A DNA stretch of 64,000 nucleotides. It comes from Synechococcus sp. PCC 7335 (GTDB lineage Bacteria; Cyanobacteriota; Cyanobacteriia; Phormidesmidales; Phormidesmidaceae). Under the pieces are notes generated by a model. That model did no database searches. It was given only the letters and a program-made list of their open reading frames with translations, and was not told the DNA's origin. Numbering within the stretch: the first letter of the stretch is position 1; each line of letters opens with the position of its first letter. The position numbers and the translations under genes were made by a program. This document shows positions 52,225 to 60,582 of the stretch, one piece after another. The stretch lies in the NCBI RefSeq assembly GCF_000155595.1, contig NZ_DS989904.1, forward strand, positions 442,477 to 506,476, read 5' to 3'.

Positions 52225-52529
52225 TGCTACCGCCTTCCGCTTCCAAAAAGATGAAGGCTTGGATTCGCAGCCGCCACTTAATTTGTTCAGGCAATTTCTT
52301 TATCTTCGAAACGGTTGAGGCGTCAACGGTCGATAAGTTTGAAGCCTGCGTAGAAGCCTTGGGAGGTACTCTAATTTCGGTGGAGCCGCTGAAGAAAATT
52401 TGGATTGGGACGCATCGCCGGGTGGTGCTGTATCGCGCCAAAGCTAGTCTGCATACACCGCATCACGATCTCAATCAGTACTGGATCAAATACGGCAGCT
52501 TTCGAACTCGCTTCGATGAAAGACAATAA
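52224..52529 (+). CDS. cpeR: CpeR, activator of phycoerythrin operons
   Basis: 101-residue protein starting MLPPSASKKMKAWIRSRHLICSG and carrying FIFETVEASTVDKFEACVEALGGTLISVEPLKKIWIGTHRRVVLYRAK, which I recognise as CpeR by sequence feel and by its position after cpeT in the cpeCDESTR order. In Fremyella CpeR is needed for cpeBA transcription in green light. Biochemical mode of action is not established. Translationally coupled to cpeT, so activator and lyase are co-made. cpeBA, its expected target, is not in this window. Confidence 0.8.
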   Translation: MLPPSASKKMKAWIRSRHLICSGNFFIFETVEASTVDKFEACVEALGGTLISVEPLKKIWIGTHRRVVLYRAKASLHTPHHDLNQYWIKYGSFRTRFDERQ

Positions 52530-52665
52530 AAGGTTTGAGCAATGGTTGCAAGCAAGGGGGAGGTCCGAACGTTACAACGTTGAACATAGCCAATGAAGAC
52601 GTCGTTCATATTAAAGTGAAACAGTAGGCCTTAAAGGCGCCTAATTATTAATTTCTTTCAACATC

Positions 52666-53256
52666 ATGACCCACTCTACCGACGTGGCAACCCTAACCCA
52701 GTGGATGGCCGCAGAGTTTAGTAACCAGGAACAAGCGTTTGAAAATCCGCCCTTCTTCGCTCACATTAAAGTCTGTATGCGGCCGCTGCCTAAGAGTTTT
52801 CAACCAGGAGTAAGCCTTTACCTAGAACAGGCTTACAGCTTTCAATTAGATAAACCATACCGGGTGCGGGTACTACACTTTATTCAGCGCGAAGATGATG
52901 TGCTGCTAGAGAACTACAAGGTCAAAGACGAAGAAAAATTTTATGGCGCAGCTCGCGACCTTGAGAAACTAGCAACTCTGAGCGTAGATGATTTAGAGCC
53001 GATGATGGGGTGCGATATCTTCGTAGAATGGACTGGTGATAGCTTTCGTGGCAAAGTCGAACCTGGCAAGAAGTGCAGCGTTATTCGTAAGGGAGCAACG
53101 ACTTATCTTGATAACGAATTCATCGTCACTGAAAGCCATATGACGAGTTATGACAGAGGGCGCGATCCTGAAACAGACGAACTGGTTTGGGGTTCAGTCG
53201 CAGGTCCGTTCGAGTTTGATAAGGTAGCTCGCTTTGCTCACGAAGTCCAGATATAG
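52666..53256 (+). CDS. cpcT: CpcT, T-type lyase for phycocyanin/phycoerythrocyanin beta Cys153
   Basis: 196 residues of the same family as CpeT but shorter (VATLTQWMAAEFSNQEQAFENPPFFAHIKVCMRPLP, LYLEQAYSFQLDKPYRVRVLHFIQREDDVLLENYKV, CDIFVEWTGDSFRGKVEPGKKCSVIRKGATTYLDNEFIV). CpcT attaches phycocyanobilin to Cys153 of CpcB, a residue present in the CpcB of this window. It has its own 136-bp leader after cpeR, so it may be expressed separately. Distinguishing CpcT from a second CpeT is by length and by lacking the CpeT GIGFYSEQ segment. Confidence 0.82.
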   Translation: MTHSTDVATLTQWMAAEFSNQEQAFENPPFFAHIKVCMRPLPKSFQPGVSLYLEQAYSFQLDKPYRVRVLHFIQREDDVLLENYKVKDEEKFYGAARDLEKLATLSVDDLEPMMGCDIFVEWTGDSFRGKVEPGKKCSVIRKGATTYLDNEFIVTESHMTSYDRGRDPETDELVWGSVAGPFEFDKVARFAHEVQI

Positions 53257-53275
53257 AAATCGAGATATAAAAGTA

Positions 53276-53878
53276 CTACCAGCCGAAGACAGAATACTGT
53301 GAGCCAACTGCAAACGCTTCGCGAGCGATCGCATCATCTTTGTCTTGCTCAAGAATTGTTTCCACGCGCGATTCGGCGCAGAAAGAGGCGGTGCTAAGCC
53401 CGCCAAATCTTTTGACCACACTGGTACGTATACGCAAGTCTGGATTGGGAAACCAGAAGCGCTCAATCGAACTCATCGTCTCATATTCAGTGATTAATAC
53501 CAGTCCGTTCTCGTTGTCCATCTCAAAGCGGCCGATCACCGGCACAATCTCAGCATAACCGCGCTCTCTAAGTAAGTTTCCTTTTTGGGGATCGTCAGCA
53601 TCAGGCACTAGTGCGAAAACCGTAGAACCCTTGTGGTTCTCACCCTCTTTATCCCAAGCCATCTCGCCATCCCACTCTACATAAGCGCCACCTACCGCGC
53701 TAGCAGGATCGACGTCATGGATTTTGCAGATTTCAATGACCTTTTCGTTGTCTGCGGGTAGCGCCTCCACAGAGATATTAGAGCCGCCTAGCTCGGCGCG
53801 TCGAAAGGGTAAGTGGTGAGTCGTACGTTGAGACTGCCATTGTCCAGCACTCTGCTGAAAGAACTCCATCACGTTCAT
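53276..53878 (-). CDS. CpcS/CpcU-like phycobiliprotein lyase
   Basis: 200 residues. FFQQSAGQWQSQRTTHHLPFRRAELGGSNISVEAL, EICKIHDVDPASAVGGAYVEWDGEMAWD, GNLLRERGYAEIVPVIGRFEM, LVLITEYETMSSIERFWFPNPDLRIRTSVVKRFGGLSTASFCAESR: the standard CpcS/CpcU sequence. It is the best candidate to load Cys82 of CpcB and allophycocyanin sites. Convergent with cpcT (19 bp between stops) and divergent from nblA across a 558-bp spacer. Confidence 0.88.
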   Translation of the reverse strand: MNVMEFFQQSAGQWQSQRTTHHLPFRRAELGGSNISVEALPADNEKVIEICKIHDVDPASAVGGAYVEWDGEMAWDKEGENHKGSTVFALVPDADDPQKGNLLRERGYAEIVPVIGRFEMDNENGLVLITEYETMSSIERFWFPNPDLRIRTSVVKRFGGLSTASFCAESRVETILEQDKDDAIAREAFAVGSQYSVFGW

Positions 53879-54209
53879 AAGGACGATTGACCTTCGTAGT
53901 TCTAGAAATACTATCCATTAATATAGCGCTCTCAGGTTCAAGGCTGAGCCAAAGCAACTACTGATCCTATCTCTTCTATCTTATGGACAGGTAGATCAAT
54001 ACATAGAACTAGACTTCTGGATGAACACATCCCCTAAGCCAGATATTTAACATAAGTACATGATCGACAAACCGGTTGCCTTGAAGAAATATCGGCAAAT
54101 CTACTGATAGATTCCTTAGAATTCAAGGTTCTTAGCTTGCCTTCATCCGGGTAATCTGCATACGACCAAAGGCTGAAAAGTGGCCATAGAATCTAAGAAG
54201 TTAATTTAA

Positions 54210-54250
54210 GTAACTCTTGCTACCGAATCTATTTACAATTTGACGATAAT
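54210..54250 (+). promoter_or_regulatory. NtcA-activated class II promoter upstream of nblA
   Basis: GTAACTCTTGCTAC (GTA-N8-TAC, 54210-54223) is followed after 21 bp by the -10-like GATAAT (54245-54250), the canonical NtcA promoter arrangement. It is 187 bp upstream of nblA and inside the nblA-proximal half of the 558-bp spacer. The rest of the spacer (53879-54209, 54251-54436) shows no gene. Confidence 0.72.
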
Positions 54251-54436
54251 GTGCGACGAGGTTAGAATTTCACTAATCAAGTTCGGTTAGAGCCCCTAGC
54301 CATTTGATTAGGTTCAAAACACCTTCTAATCTGTCGATTTGCTAATTGAGTTTTATCTTTATGACCAAACTCAATAGCTTGTTCAAGGATCTCAATCAGG
54401 TAGATCTATTTAACCTTCTGAGGAGAAGTAATCGTT

Positions 54437-54619
54437 ATGAGTACATCAAGTGACGCTATGCCAGGCAGCCTTAGTATGGAACAGCAGTTCAAGCTTAAGG
54501 TTGTCAAAGATCAAGTTAAAGGCTTGAGTTTAGAGCAAGCACAGGAGTACGTCGTAGAAGTCATGCGGCAAATGATGGTGAAAGACAATCTCGTCAAGCA
54601 CTTATTGAAGAATGCCTAG
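54437..54619 (+). CDS. nblA: NblA, phycobilisome degradation adaptor
   Basis: 60-residue NblA: variable N-terminus, then SLSMEQQFKLKVVKDQVKGLSLEQAQEYVVEVMRQMMVKDNLVKHLLKN, the helix-turn-helix-like hairpin that binds phycobiliproteins and recruits Clp protease for nutrient-starvation bleaching. AGGAGAAG precedes the ATG. A long 5' leader follows the NtcA-type promoter, consistent with nitrogen-starvation induction. It has its own terminator 63 nt after the stop, so it is a single-gene unit next to the phycobilisome island. Confidence 0.92.
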   Translation: MSTSSDAMPGSLSMEQQFKLKVVKDQVKGLSLEQAQEYVVEVMRQMMVKDNLVKHLLKNA

Positions 54620-54681
54620 AGCGGTTTTTTGATTTTCGATTCAGATTTCCCACTTTATTGCGTGAAACAGCTAAATACATG

Positions 54682-54717
54682 AGCCGAATTGGTCTTCGTG
54701 GCTGGTTCGGCTTTTTT
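54682..54717 (+). terminator. Intrinsic terminator of nblA
   Basis: AGCCGAA/TTCGGCT stem extended by wobble pairs, with loop near TCTTCGTG, followed by TTTTTT. About 60 nt after the nblA stop. Confidence 0.85.
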
Positions 54718-54988
54718 AATCGTTTGGTTTTTGGCAATCCGGGTTTTGGCAATCTTTAGGTGCCATAGAGATGATTTCGACGAACGGTAGCGTAACAACT
54801 GATAAGCACTAATAGCAGTTACTGATCGCCTCTTTGGAAAGCTCCACAAACGTAGAGTCGTGTATTCCCCTACTCGTTGCACTGTCTTCGCATAGCGCTT
54901 TAAGCTGATACGCTATAGCGCAAGTAAAGTGAACACCATAGCTCCTGCAACAGCGCTAATGGTCTGTCTATATGTCAGAATGTTAAGC

Positions 54989-56068
54989 GTGTGGATAACG
55001 TCTTCTCTTGAATCGGCAAAGGTGCCGACAAATATTGCGCTCGGAAACTTCGACGGCGTGCATCTAGGCCATCGGCAGGTAATGGCTGGGATTTTGGGTG
55101 ATGACACTTCTCTAGCTGCGATGCGATCGCTAACTCCCCAGTCAGTATCAGCCTTACACAAGAGCATCACCCATCAGAACAGCCCTTGGACTGAGCCGAC
55201 CAGTATCATCACTTCAACCGAGACTAGCTTTCAAGCACCGAAGAGCGGCCCCTTAGCAACGGTCGTTACCTTCAAGCCCCATCCTCAAGAATATTTCTCG
55301 GGCATTTCGAGGCCGCTACTTACCCCAATCGCCGAGAAGATCTGGCAGCTCTCCCAGCTAGGGATTAAACAGCTAGTGCTGCTACCTTTCAATCAAGCAC
55401 TTTCTGAGCTGAGCCCAGAGGATTTTGTAGAACAGATCCTAGTCGAAGGCCTAAACGCACAGCGAATTAGTGTAGGCAATGATTTTCGCTTCGGTAAAGG
55501 GCGTAGCGGCAGCGCGGATGGACTGCGGGCGATCGCAGCTAGCCATAACATCCCGGTCACACAGGTCTCGCTGAAGTATGAACAAGGCGATCGAATCAGC
55601 AGTTCTCGCATCCGCGAAGCGCTACAGAATGGCCATCCAGAGACTGCCGCTCGGCTACTCGGACGTCCATATACGCTCACAGGCAAAGTTGTAAAAGGAA
55701 AGCAGCTCGGTAGGACCATCGGGTTCCCGACAGCTAATTTAAAGGTGCCTAGCAATAAATACTTGCCTCGTACCGGCGTTTACAGCGTTCGGGTTTATGG
55801 TGTCTCTAGCACTAATAGGTCTGGTGCTACTAGTAAGAACGACCGGGTACTAAATGGCGTGATGAATGTGGGTAATCGGCCTACCGTCAACGGGCAGTCA
55901 CTGAGTATCGAGGTACATCTACTCGACTGGGAAGGAGATCTCTATGGCCAGCTGTTGACCGTGAGCCTAGAAGGATTTGTACGAGCAGAAAAGAAATTTG
56001 AGTCGATAGAGCAGCTAAAGGGACAGATTGCTACGGATTGTAATGTGGCGATCGCGGCGCTGAAGTAA
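54989..56068 (+). CDS. ribF: Bifunctional riboflavin kinase/FAD synthetase
   Basis: Makes FMN and FAD. N-terminal adenylyltransferase domain has IALGNFDGVHLGHRQVM near residue 15 and ISSSRIREALQNG near 200. The C-terminal kinase domain has GKQLGRTIGFPTANL and NVGNRPTVNG, VHLLDWEGDLYGQLL. An insertion of about 50 residues (Thr/Ser-rich, near 45-90) sits before LATVVTFKPHP. The start is taken as GTG 54989 (VWITSSL), as in relatives; the frame is open to 54929. Confidence 0.92.
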   Translation: MWITSSLESAKVPTNIALGNFDGVHLGHRQVMAGILGDDTSLAAMRSLTPQSVSALHKSITHQNSPWTEPTSIITSTETSFQAPKSGPLATVVTFKPHPQEYFSGISRPLLTPIAEKIWQLSQLGIKQLVLLPFNQALSELSPEDFVEQILVEGLNAQRISVGNDFRFGKGRSGSADGLRAIAASHNIPVTQVSLKYEQGDRISSSRIREALQNGHPETAARLLGRPYTLTGKVVKGKQLGRTIGFPTANLKVPSNKYLPRTGVYSVRVYGVSSTNRSGATSKNDRVLNGVMNVGNRPTVNGQSLSIEVHLLDWEGDLYGQLLTVSLEGFVRAEKKFESIEQLKGQIATDCNVAIAALK

Positions 56069-56249
56069 GACAAATCTACATCCTGTTTGGCCGAACCCAT
56101 TTCGAAACCTATTTCAAATGAGCTAAGTGTAATGACTAACCGCTGTAGATCGTGCCCAGAAATTATATAGACGCTGTTTATCTGCTCTTAACCTGACGCA
56201 TCTAATATTCTTGCTTGAACTATTCAACAGTCTGAATACGGATATCGTT

Positions 56250-58499
56250 ATGAGCATAAAGCGTCGACAACTTTTGCTATTTCTTGGAGCAGCCGCAGGT
56301 ACCACAGCCCTAAAACCGGTCGGTCTTCTACCTAGCAAAGCCGCAACATCAGGCGCTCTAGAGACGTCATTAGATAGCGCGATCGCCTTATCCTCTACAG
56401 CATCGTTTCAGCCGCTTAAAAGTCCGATGCCCTACGACGCGATTAATATTAGCGCCGAGCGGCAGCCAGCTGAGTACGCTCAATATGAGATTCAAGACGA
56501 TATCATTCTTCCCGATGGCTATACCTACGATGTGATTGCGGCTTGGGGCGATCCAATCGGAGACTCACGGTTTGGCTACAACAACGACTATCTATCTTTT
56601 GTATCAACCGGACCCAACGAGGGTTACCTGACTATCAACTTTGAATACATCAGCAGTGATACTTGGGCAGAAACGTATGCTGCTGTTATTGGCGAATCGC
56701 TGCCGTTTGCAGAAGTCAAACAGGCGTTGGATAGTTTTGAAGATGGAGAAGTTGACGCCTTTGCACTTGTCGAAGGCGATCCATTGAAAGATGGAATCGT
56801 AAAAATATCAAAGGAAGCCTTATTAGACCAGGGATTAGGCGTTATTTTTGTGCAGCGTAGCCCAGAGGGAAAGTGGTCGAAGGTCCCTCATGAGAGCGAA
56901 CGACGAATTTCTGGAATTTCAGGTCTAGAAGACGGTAAATACTTGCAGGCTACAGGCCCGGCGATCGCAGTCTTTAATAAAACGGAAGTTGAAGGCTATA
57001 CCGATGGCCTAGGCGATCAGATTATTGGCACTTTTGGCAACTGCTCAGGTGGTACTACACCTTGGGGGACAGTACTGAGCGCCGAAGAAAATATTCAATC
57101 GCAGGTTCCCGAAGCCGTCTACAGCGACGGGTCATCATTCGAGCCTAGCCAAAAAGCGTTCGCCGCTGACTTTGATGGACAGGGCAACGTATTTGGACTT
57201 TCCTGTAACAAATACGGCTGGATTGTCGAAGTCGATCCAAGCGATCCGACTGATTTTGGGACTAAGCATACTTGGATAGGTCGCTATCGACACGAGGCAG
57301 TAGGCGTTCGCGCAGAAGCTGGAAAGCGATTAGCGTTTTATTCAGGGTGCGATCGCAGAGGCGGACATCTCTACAAATTCATCAGCACCAAAGCAGTTCA
57401 AGACCCGACTGACAAGACGAACTCTCAACTACTCAACGACGGCATGCTCTACGCCGCTATTTTCAATCCCGACGGTACTGGCAGTTGGCTGTCGCTTTCT
57501 CCTGATACGCCTGTCAATCCGGTTCTACCTAGCAGCGTAGTCGGTGGCATGGTAACGTTGCCGATTCGCCCAGAAGGTGGATTTGGTCAGGTTGAAGAAG
57601 ATGCGATCGCCCAGCAGCTAGCAGCAGACTTCGCGACCCTAGGCGATCTCTACGAAGGCGCCACCCTTGAAGAAAAGCAAGGCGCCATCTTAATTGATGC
57701 TCACTTTGCTGCCAATGCGGCTGGCGCCACCGCAACTGCTCGCCCTGAAGATACCGACATTGCACCAGACGGCACCCTATTTATCGCCTTTACCTCCGGA
57801 TCGGCCGGCGGAGATGGCGGTCCAGATAAAGCTATCTTTGTCGGTCCCGATGGCGAACCTGACTATGAAACTGGTTGGATTATGAAGCTGATTGAAACCG
57901 ATAACGATCCAGCCGCGCTGACCTTTAGTTGGGAAATGATAGCGACTGGGGGCGAACCTACAGATGGCGGCATTGGCTTCGCTAATCCAGACAACCTAGA
58001 ATTCGATAGCCAGGGAAATCTTTGGGTGGTCACCGACATGTCGACTAGCACCCACAACAACCCAGTTCCAGCCGGCCGTAAAGACGAATCAGGTGAACCT
58101 ATCGTCGGCCCTGGCCTGCTTGGCATCTATGGCAATAACTCCCTTTGGAAGATTCCGCTCGCGAGTAATGCTGCTGGCGCCGCCGCCGAAGAGAAGGCTG
58201 GCGAGGCCAAGATGTTTGCCTATGGACCGATGGAATGCGAGCTAACAGGGCCTTTCTTCACTGAAGATAGCAGCACGCTGTTTATAGCCGCGCAGCATCC
58301 TGGAGAACGCCACGGCATTCGCAAAAACATGGCCACAGAAGTTCGCGACTTTGAAATGAAAACGACTGGTGGCCAGACCTTTATACAGCAGCGAGCAGTG
58401 CCCATCGGCTCCAACTGGCCAATCGGTACTGAAAACGCACCGCCAAAACCTGCGGTTGTTGCAATTCGTAGCTTAGAAGCAGGAGCTAGCATTGTTTAA
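56250..58499 (+). CDS. PhoX-family alkaline phosphatase (DUF839), Tat-exported
   Basis: 749 residues from MSIKRRQLLLFLGAAAG. The twin-arginine motif KRRQLLLFLG is followed by a hydrophobic stretch and likely cleavage near SKAA. The body contains the DUF839/PhoX marks: LPDGYTYDVIAAWGDPIGDSRFGYNNDYLSF, GNCSGGTTPWGTVLSAEEN, RHEAVGVRAEAGKRLAFYSGCDRRGGHLYKF and DNLEFDSQGNLWVVTDMS. PhoX is a calcium/iron enzyme releasing phosphate from organic phosphates in the periplasm. The TTG 13 codons upstream is rejected because the Tat motif should be near the start. No pho box seen. Confidence 0.87.
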   Translation: MSIKRRQLLLFLGAAAGTTALKPVGLLPSKAATSGALETSLDSAIALSSTASFQPLKSPMPYDAINISAERQPAEYAQYEIQDDIILPDGYTYDVIAAWGDPIGDSRFGYNNDYLSFVSTGPNEGYLTINFEYISSDTWAETYAAVIGESLPFAEVKQALDSFEDGEVDAFALVEGDPLKDGIVKISKEALLDQGLGVIFVQRSPEGKWSKVPHESERRISGISGLEDGKYLQATGPAIAVFNKTEVEGYTDGLGDQIIGTFGNCSGGTTPWGTVLSAEENIQSQVPEAVYSDGSSFEPSQKAFAADFDGQGNVFGLSCNKYGWIVEVDPSDPTDFGTKHTWIGRYRHEAVGVRAEAGKRLAFYSGCDRRGGHLYKFISTKAVQDPTDKTNSQLLNDGMLYAAIFNPDGTGSWLSLSPDTPVNPVLPSSVVGGMVTLPIRPEGGFGQVEEDAIAQQLAADFATLGDLYEGATLEEKQGAILIDAHFAANAAGATATARPEDTDIAPDGTLFIAFTSGSAGGDGGPDKAIFVGPDGEPDYETGWIMKLIETDNDPAALTFSWEMIATGGEPTDGGIGFANPDNLEFDSQGNLWVVTDMSTSTHNNPVPAGRKDESGEPIVGPGLLGIYGNNSLWKIPLASNAAGAAAEEKAGEAKMFAYGPMECELTGPFFTEDSSTLFIAAQHPGERHGIRKNMATEVRDFEMKTTGGQTFIQQRAVPIGSNWPIGTENAPPKPAVVAIRSLEAGASIV

Positions 58500-58529
58500 T
58501 AGCGATCGCTGTTTTTCTACCCCGCTGTG

Positions 58530-59165
58530 ATGTCCCTTTCCCAAACCCTCTGGCAGGCTAATCAGGACTTAGCCGCAGCTTCCCTTAATCATCCGTTCGT
58601 GCAGGGAATCGGCGACGGCTCTCTACCAAAAGAAAAGTTTGCCTACTACGTAGGTCAAGATGCCTTCTTTTTAGAAGCCTTCGCTAGGGCTTACAGCATT
58701 GCCGCTGCCAAAGCACCGGACTGGAAAAGCTTTCAAACTTTCCATAGTTTGGCCGATGGCGTCTTACAAGAACTTAATTTGCACCAAAGCTATGCTCAAT
58801 CTTGGAACGTAGACATCAAATCTGTAGAGCCCGGTAGCACCACCCGGCAGTACACAGATTTTCTACTGTCGACAGCTTGGGCTCAATCTATCGGGATTAC
58901 GGCTGTAGCGATGTCCCCTTGTATGCGGCTATATGCACACATAGGCCAGCAACTAGCCGATCAGCAGATAGCAAAAAGCGGTGATCCTACCCACGATTAC
59001 CAGGATTGGATCACCACCTATAGTAGTGACGATTTTGAACCCTTAGCCAAACAGCTGGAGTCTCTTGTCGATCAGTATTCTCCAGATTCTTCACTCACTC
59101 GCTCTACCTATCGGTACGCAATGGTCTGTGAGCGAGACTTTTTTCAAGCTGCCTGGCAGCAGTAA
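58530..59165 (+). CDS. TenA-family protein (thiaminase II/aminopyrimidine salvage)
   Basis: 211 residues. Helical TenA domain: LNHPFVQGIGDGSLPKEKFAYYVGQDAFFLEAFARAYSIAAAKA, then ELNLHQSYAQSWNV and YTDFLLSTAWAQSIGITAVAMSPCMRLYAHIGQQ. D44 and C131 correspond to catalytic residues of TenA (Cys-type), so hydrolysis of aminopyrimidines is likely and thiamine salvage the probable role. The start is ATG at 58530, one codon after a GTG. It follows phoX by 30 bp; a phoX link is not obvious. Confidence 0.87.
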   Translation: MSLSQTLWQANQDLAAASLNHPFVQGIGDGSLPKEKFAYYVGQDAFFLEAFARAYSIAAAKAPDWKSFQTFHSLADGVLQELNLHQSYAQSWNVDIKSVEPGSTTRQYTDFLLSTAWAQSIGITAVAMSPCMRLYAHIGQQLADQQIAKSGDPTHDYQDWITTYSSDDFEPLAKQLESLVDQYSPDSSLTRSTYRYAMVCERDFFQAAWQQ

Positions 59166-59168
59166 AGC

Positions 59169-59456
59169 CTATTTCTCAACGTACATCTCAGGCTCAATGG
59201 CAAAGTTGTTCAAGCGACCAGAATCGTCGACAACATAGCCATCAGTAGTCTTGAGATCAGAATCAGCTTCGCTAGCTTCCGCATTAGCGATATCTTGCTT
59301 GTTGCCTTCTACATCGCCTCCGGGCATTGACTTAGTTCCCTCTGGCTGGACGGCATCACCTACTGGCTGCGACACTTGTACAGCCCACTGATCACCTGCT
59401 GCGCCCTTACCAGGTTCAGCGCTTGTCTTGATATTTTCGTTTTCATTAGCCGCCAT
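59169..59456 (-). CDS. Hypothetical acidic protein, 95 aa
   Basis: Not recognised. Low-complexity acidic protein (Gly/Ala/Asp/Glu-rich) without hydrophobic core until the conserved-looking C-terminal segment DGYVVDDSGRLNNFAIEPEMYVEK. That end resembles short tail motifs in cyanobacterial proteins of unknown function. The N-terminal 70 residues are probably disordered. Convergent with tenA, 3 bp between the stop codons. Confidence 0.65.
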   Translation of the reverse strand: MAANENENIKTSAEPGKGAAGDQWAVQVSQPVGDAVQPEGTKSMPGGDVEGNKQDIANAEASEADSDLKTTDGYVVDDSGRLNNFAIEPEMYVEK

Positions 59457-59756
59457 TTACTAGGCTCCATTTGCTTATCTGTGACATGTTCAAATGTAAA
59501 GCTAAAAAATCTATTCACAGGTCTGTCGACAGGTGAATATTTGCCCAGCCTTCACCCTCTCGATAGAGCGAAATCCACGAAGCAAAATCCATAGAGCAAA
59601 ATCCATGAAGCATGATCTATAGAGCGAAGTCAGATAATAGCAAGGTAAAGCGGTATCCTTACTTTGCTAGTCAGTTTAGCCGTTCTTACTAGAGGCTTTT
59701 TGAACTAATCACTGTCCCGTTCAACCTGACAAACGCAATAGCAGGGAGAAATAAAC
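59457..59756. other. Spacer with degenerate 14-bp tandem repeat
   Basis: 300 bp between divergent small genes without any gene. Contains the tandem repeat at 59568 and a likely plus-strand promoter region for the 59757 gene. Confidence 0.6.
59568..59623. repeat. 14-bp tandem repeat, 4 copies
   Basis: Units GCGAAATCCACGAA (59568), GCAAAATCCATAGA (59582), GCAAAATCCATGAA (59596), GCATGATCTATAGA (59610), followed by a partial fifth. Confidence 0.88.
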
Positions 59757-60035
59757 ATGGCATGGTTTGTCAAGATAGAAAGGGGAATCGTCAACAAACC
59801 TAGATTTGATCAGTTTGTGGGGGCTCACGTAGCCTATGTCAAAGGCCTGATCTCGGATGGGCACCAGGCCAAGAGTGGCTATTGGGCAGAGCGCGGTGGT
59901 GGCATGCTTATTTTTACGGCTGAATCAATGATGCAGGCAAAGGCAATTGTTGAGGCCGACCCGCTTATTGCCAACAACTGTGTAGAATACGAACTTCACG
60001 AGTGGTGCCTTGTTGCCCAGCCCAATCCAAACTAA
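59757..60035 (+). CDS. YCII-like small protein
   Basis: 92 residues resembling YCII-related (DUF1330/YciI-fold) proteins: AWFVKIERGIVNKPRFDQFVGAHVAYVKGLISDGHQAKSGYWAERGGGMLIFTAESMMQAKAIVEADPLIANNCVEYELHEWCL. The alpha-beta ferredoxin-like fold with a conserved His (H25-type, here AHVAYV) is typical. The role is unknown. Start ATG preceded by AGGGAGAAAT. The 3' end runs into an 18-bp tandem repeat containing its stop codon. smpB follows after 55 bp. Confidence 0.78.
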   Translation: MAWFVKIERGIVNKPRFDQFVGAHVAYVKGLISDGHQAKSGYWAERGGGMLIFTAESMMQAKAIVEADPLIANNCVEYELHEWCLVAQPNPN

Positions 60036-60062
60036 CAAAGCCCACCAAACTAACAAAGCCAA
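60027..60062. repeat. 18-bp tandem duplication spanning the stop of the YCII-like gene
   Basis: CCAAACTAACAAAGCCCA (60027) followed directly by CCAAACTAACAAAGCCAA (60045). The TAA stop at 60033-60035 is in the first copy, and its duplicate at 60051-60053 is in the same frame. Confidence 0.93.
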
Positions 60063-60090
60063 CCTGAGAGCGCCAAACTGATAAAGACCT

Positions 60091-60582
60091 ATGGCCAAAC
60101 CTGATAACAAAACGAGTAAAGGTGGCGGCGTCAAAGTCATTGCTGATAACCGTCAGGCTCGTTACCAATACGAAATTTTAGATACTTACGAAGCGGGTAT
60201 TGTGCTGACTGGTACAGAGGTCAAGTCTATCCGTGAAGGGAAAGTGAATTTGCGCGACGGATTTGCTAACGTCAAGCGCGGAGAAGTATGGCTACACAAC
60301 GTACATATCTCTCCTCACAGTATGACGAACCTAGCCTACAATCACGAGCCGCGCCGCGTTCGTAAGCTGCTATTACATAGACAAGAAATTCGTAAGCTGA
60401 TTGGTCAGGTAGAACAGAAAGGTCTGACGTTAGTTCCTCTCAAAATGTATTTAAAAGGCGGCAAAGTCAAAGTGAGTTTTGCACTTGGCAGAGGTAAAAA
60501 GCTGCACGATAAACGCGACAGCCTGAAGAAGAAGCAAGACAAGCGCGACATGGCTAGAGCGATGAAGTCAGCGAACCAATAG
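60091..60582 (+). CDS. smpB: SsrA-binding protein SmpB
   Basis: Binds tmRNA for trans-translation rescue of stalled ribosomes. 163 residues with ARYQYEILDTYEAGIVLTGTEVKSIREGKVNLRDGFA, EVWLHNVHISPHSM and LYLKGGKVKVSFALGRGKKLHDKRDSLKKKQDKRDMARAMK, all diagnostic. Start ATG at 60091. The tmRNA gene (ssrA) is not in the window. A 15-bp tandem repeat starts exactly at its stop codon. Confidence 0.96.
   Translation: MAKPDNKTSKGGGVKVIADNRQARYQYEILDTYEAGIVLTGTEVKSIREGKVNLRDGFANVKRGEVWLHNVHISPHSMTNLAYNHEPRRVRKLLLHRQEIRKLIGQVEQKGLTLVPLKMYLKGGKVKVSFALGRGKKLHDKRDSLKKKQDKRDMARAMKSANQ

Noticed and set aside
54130-54180. GTAATCTGCATAC as an NtcA box upstream of nblA
   Set aside because: The half-sites are separated by 7 bases, not 8, and no -10 follows. 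The GTA-N8-TAC at 54210 fits better.
58501-58520. AGCGATCGCT followed by GTTTTT as a terminator of phoX
   Set aside because: It is a HIP1 palindrome with no loop; such sites are scattered throughout the window.
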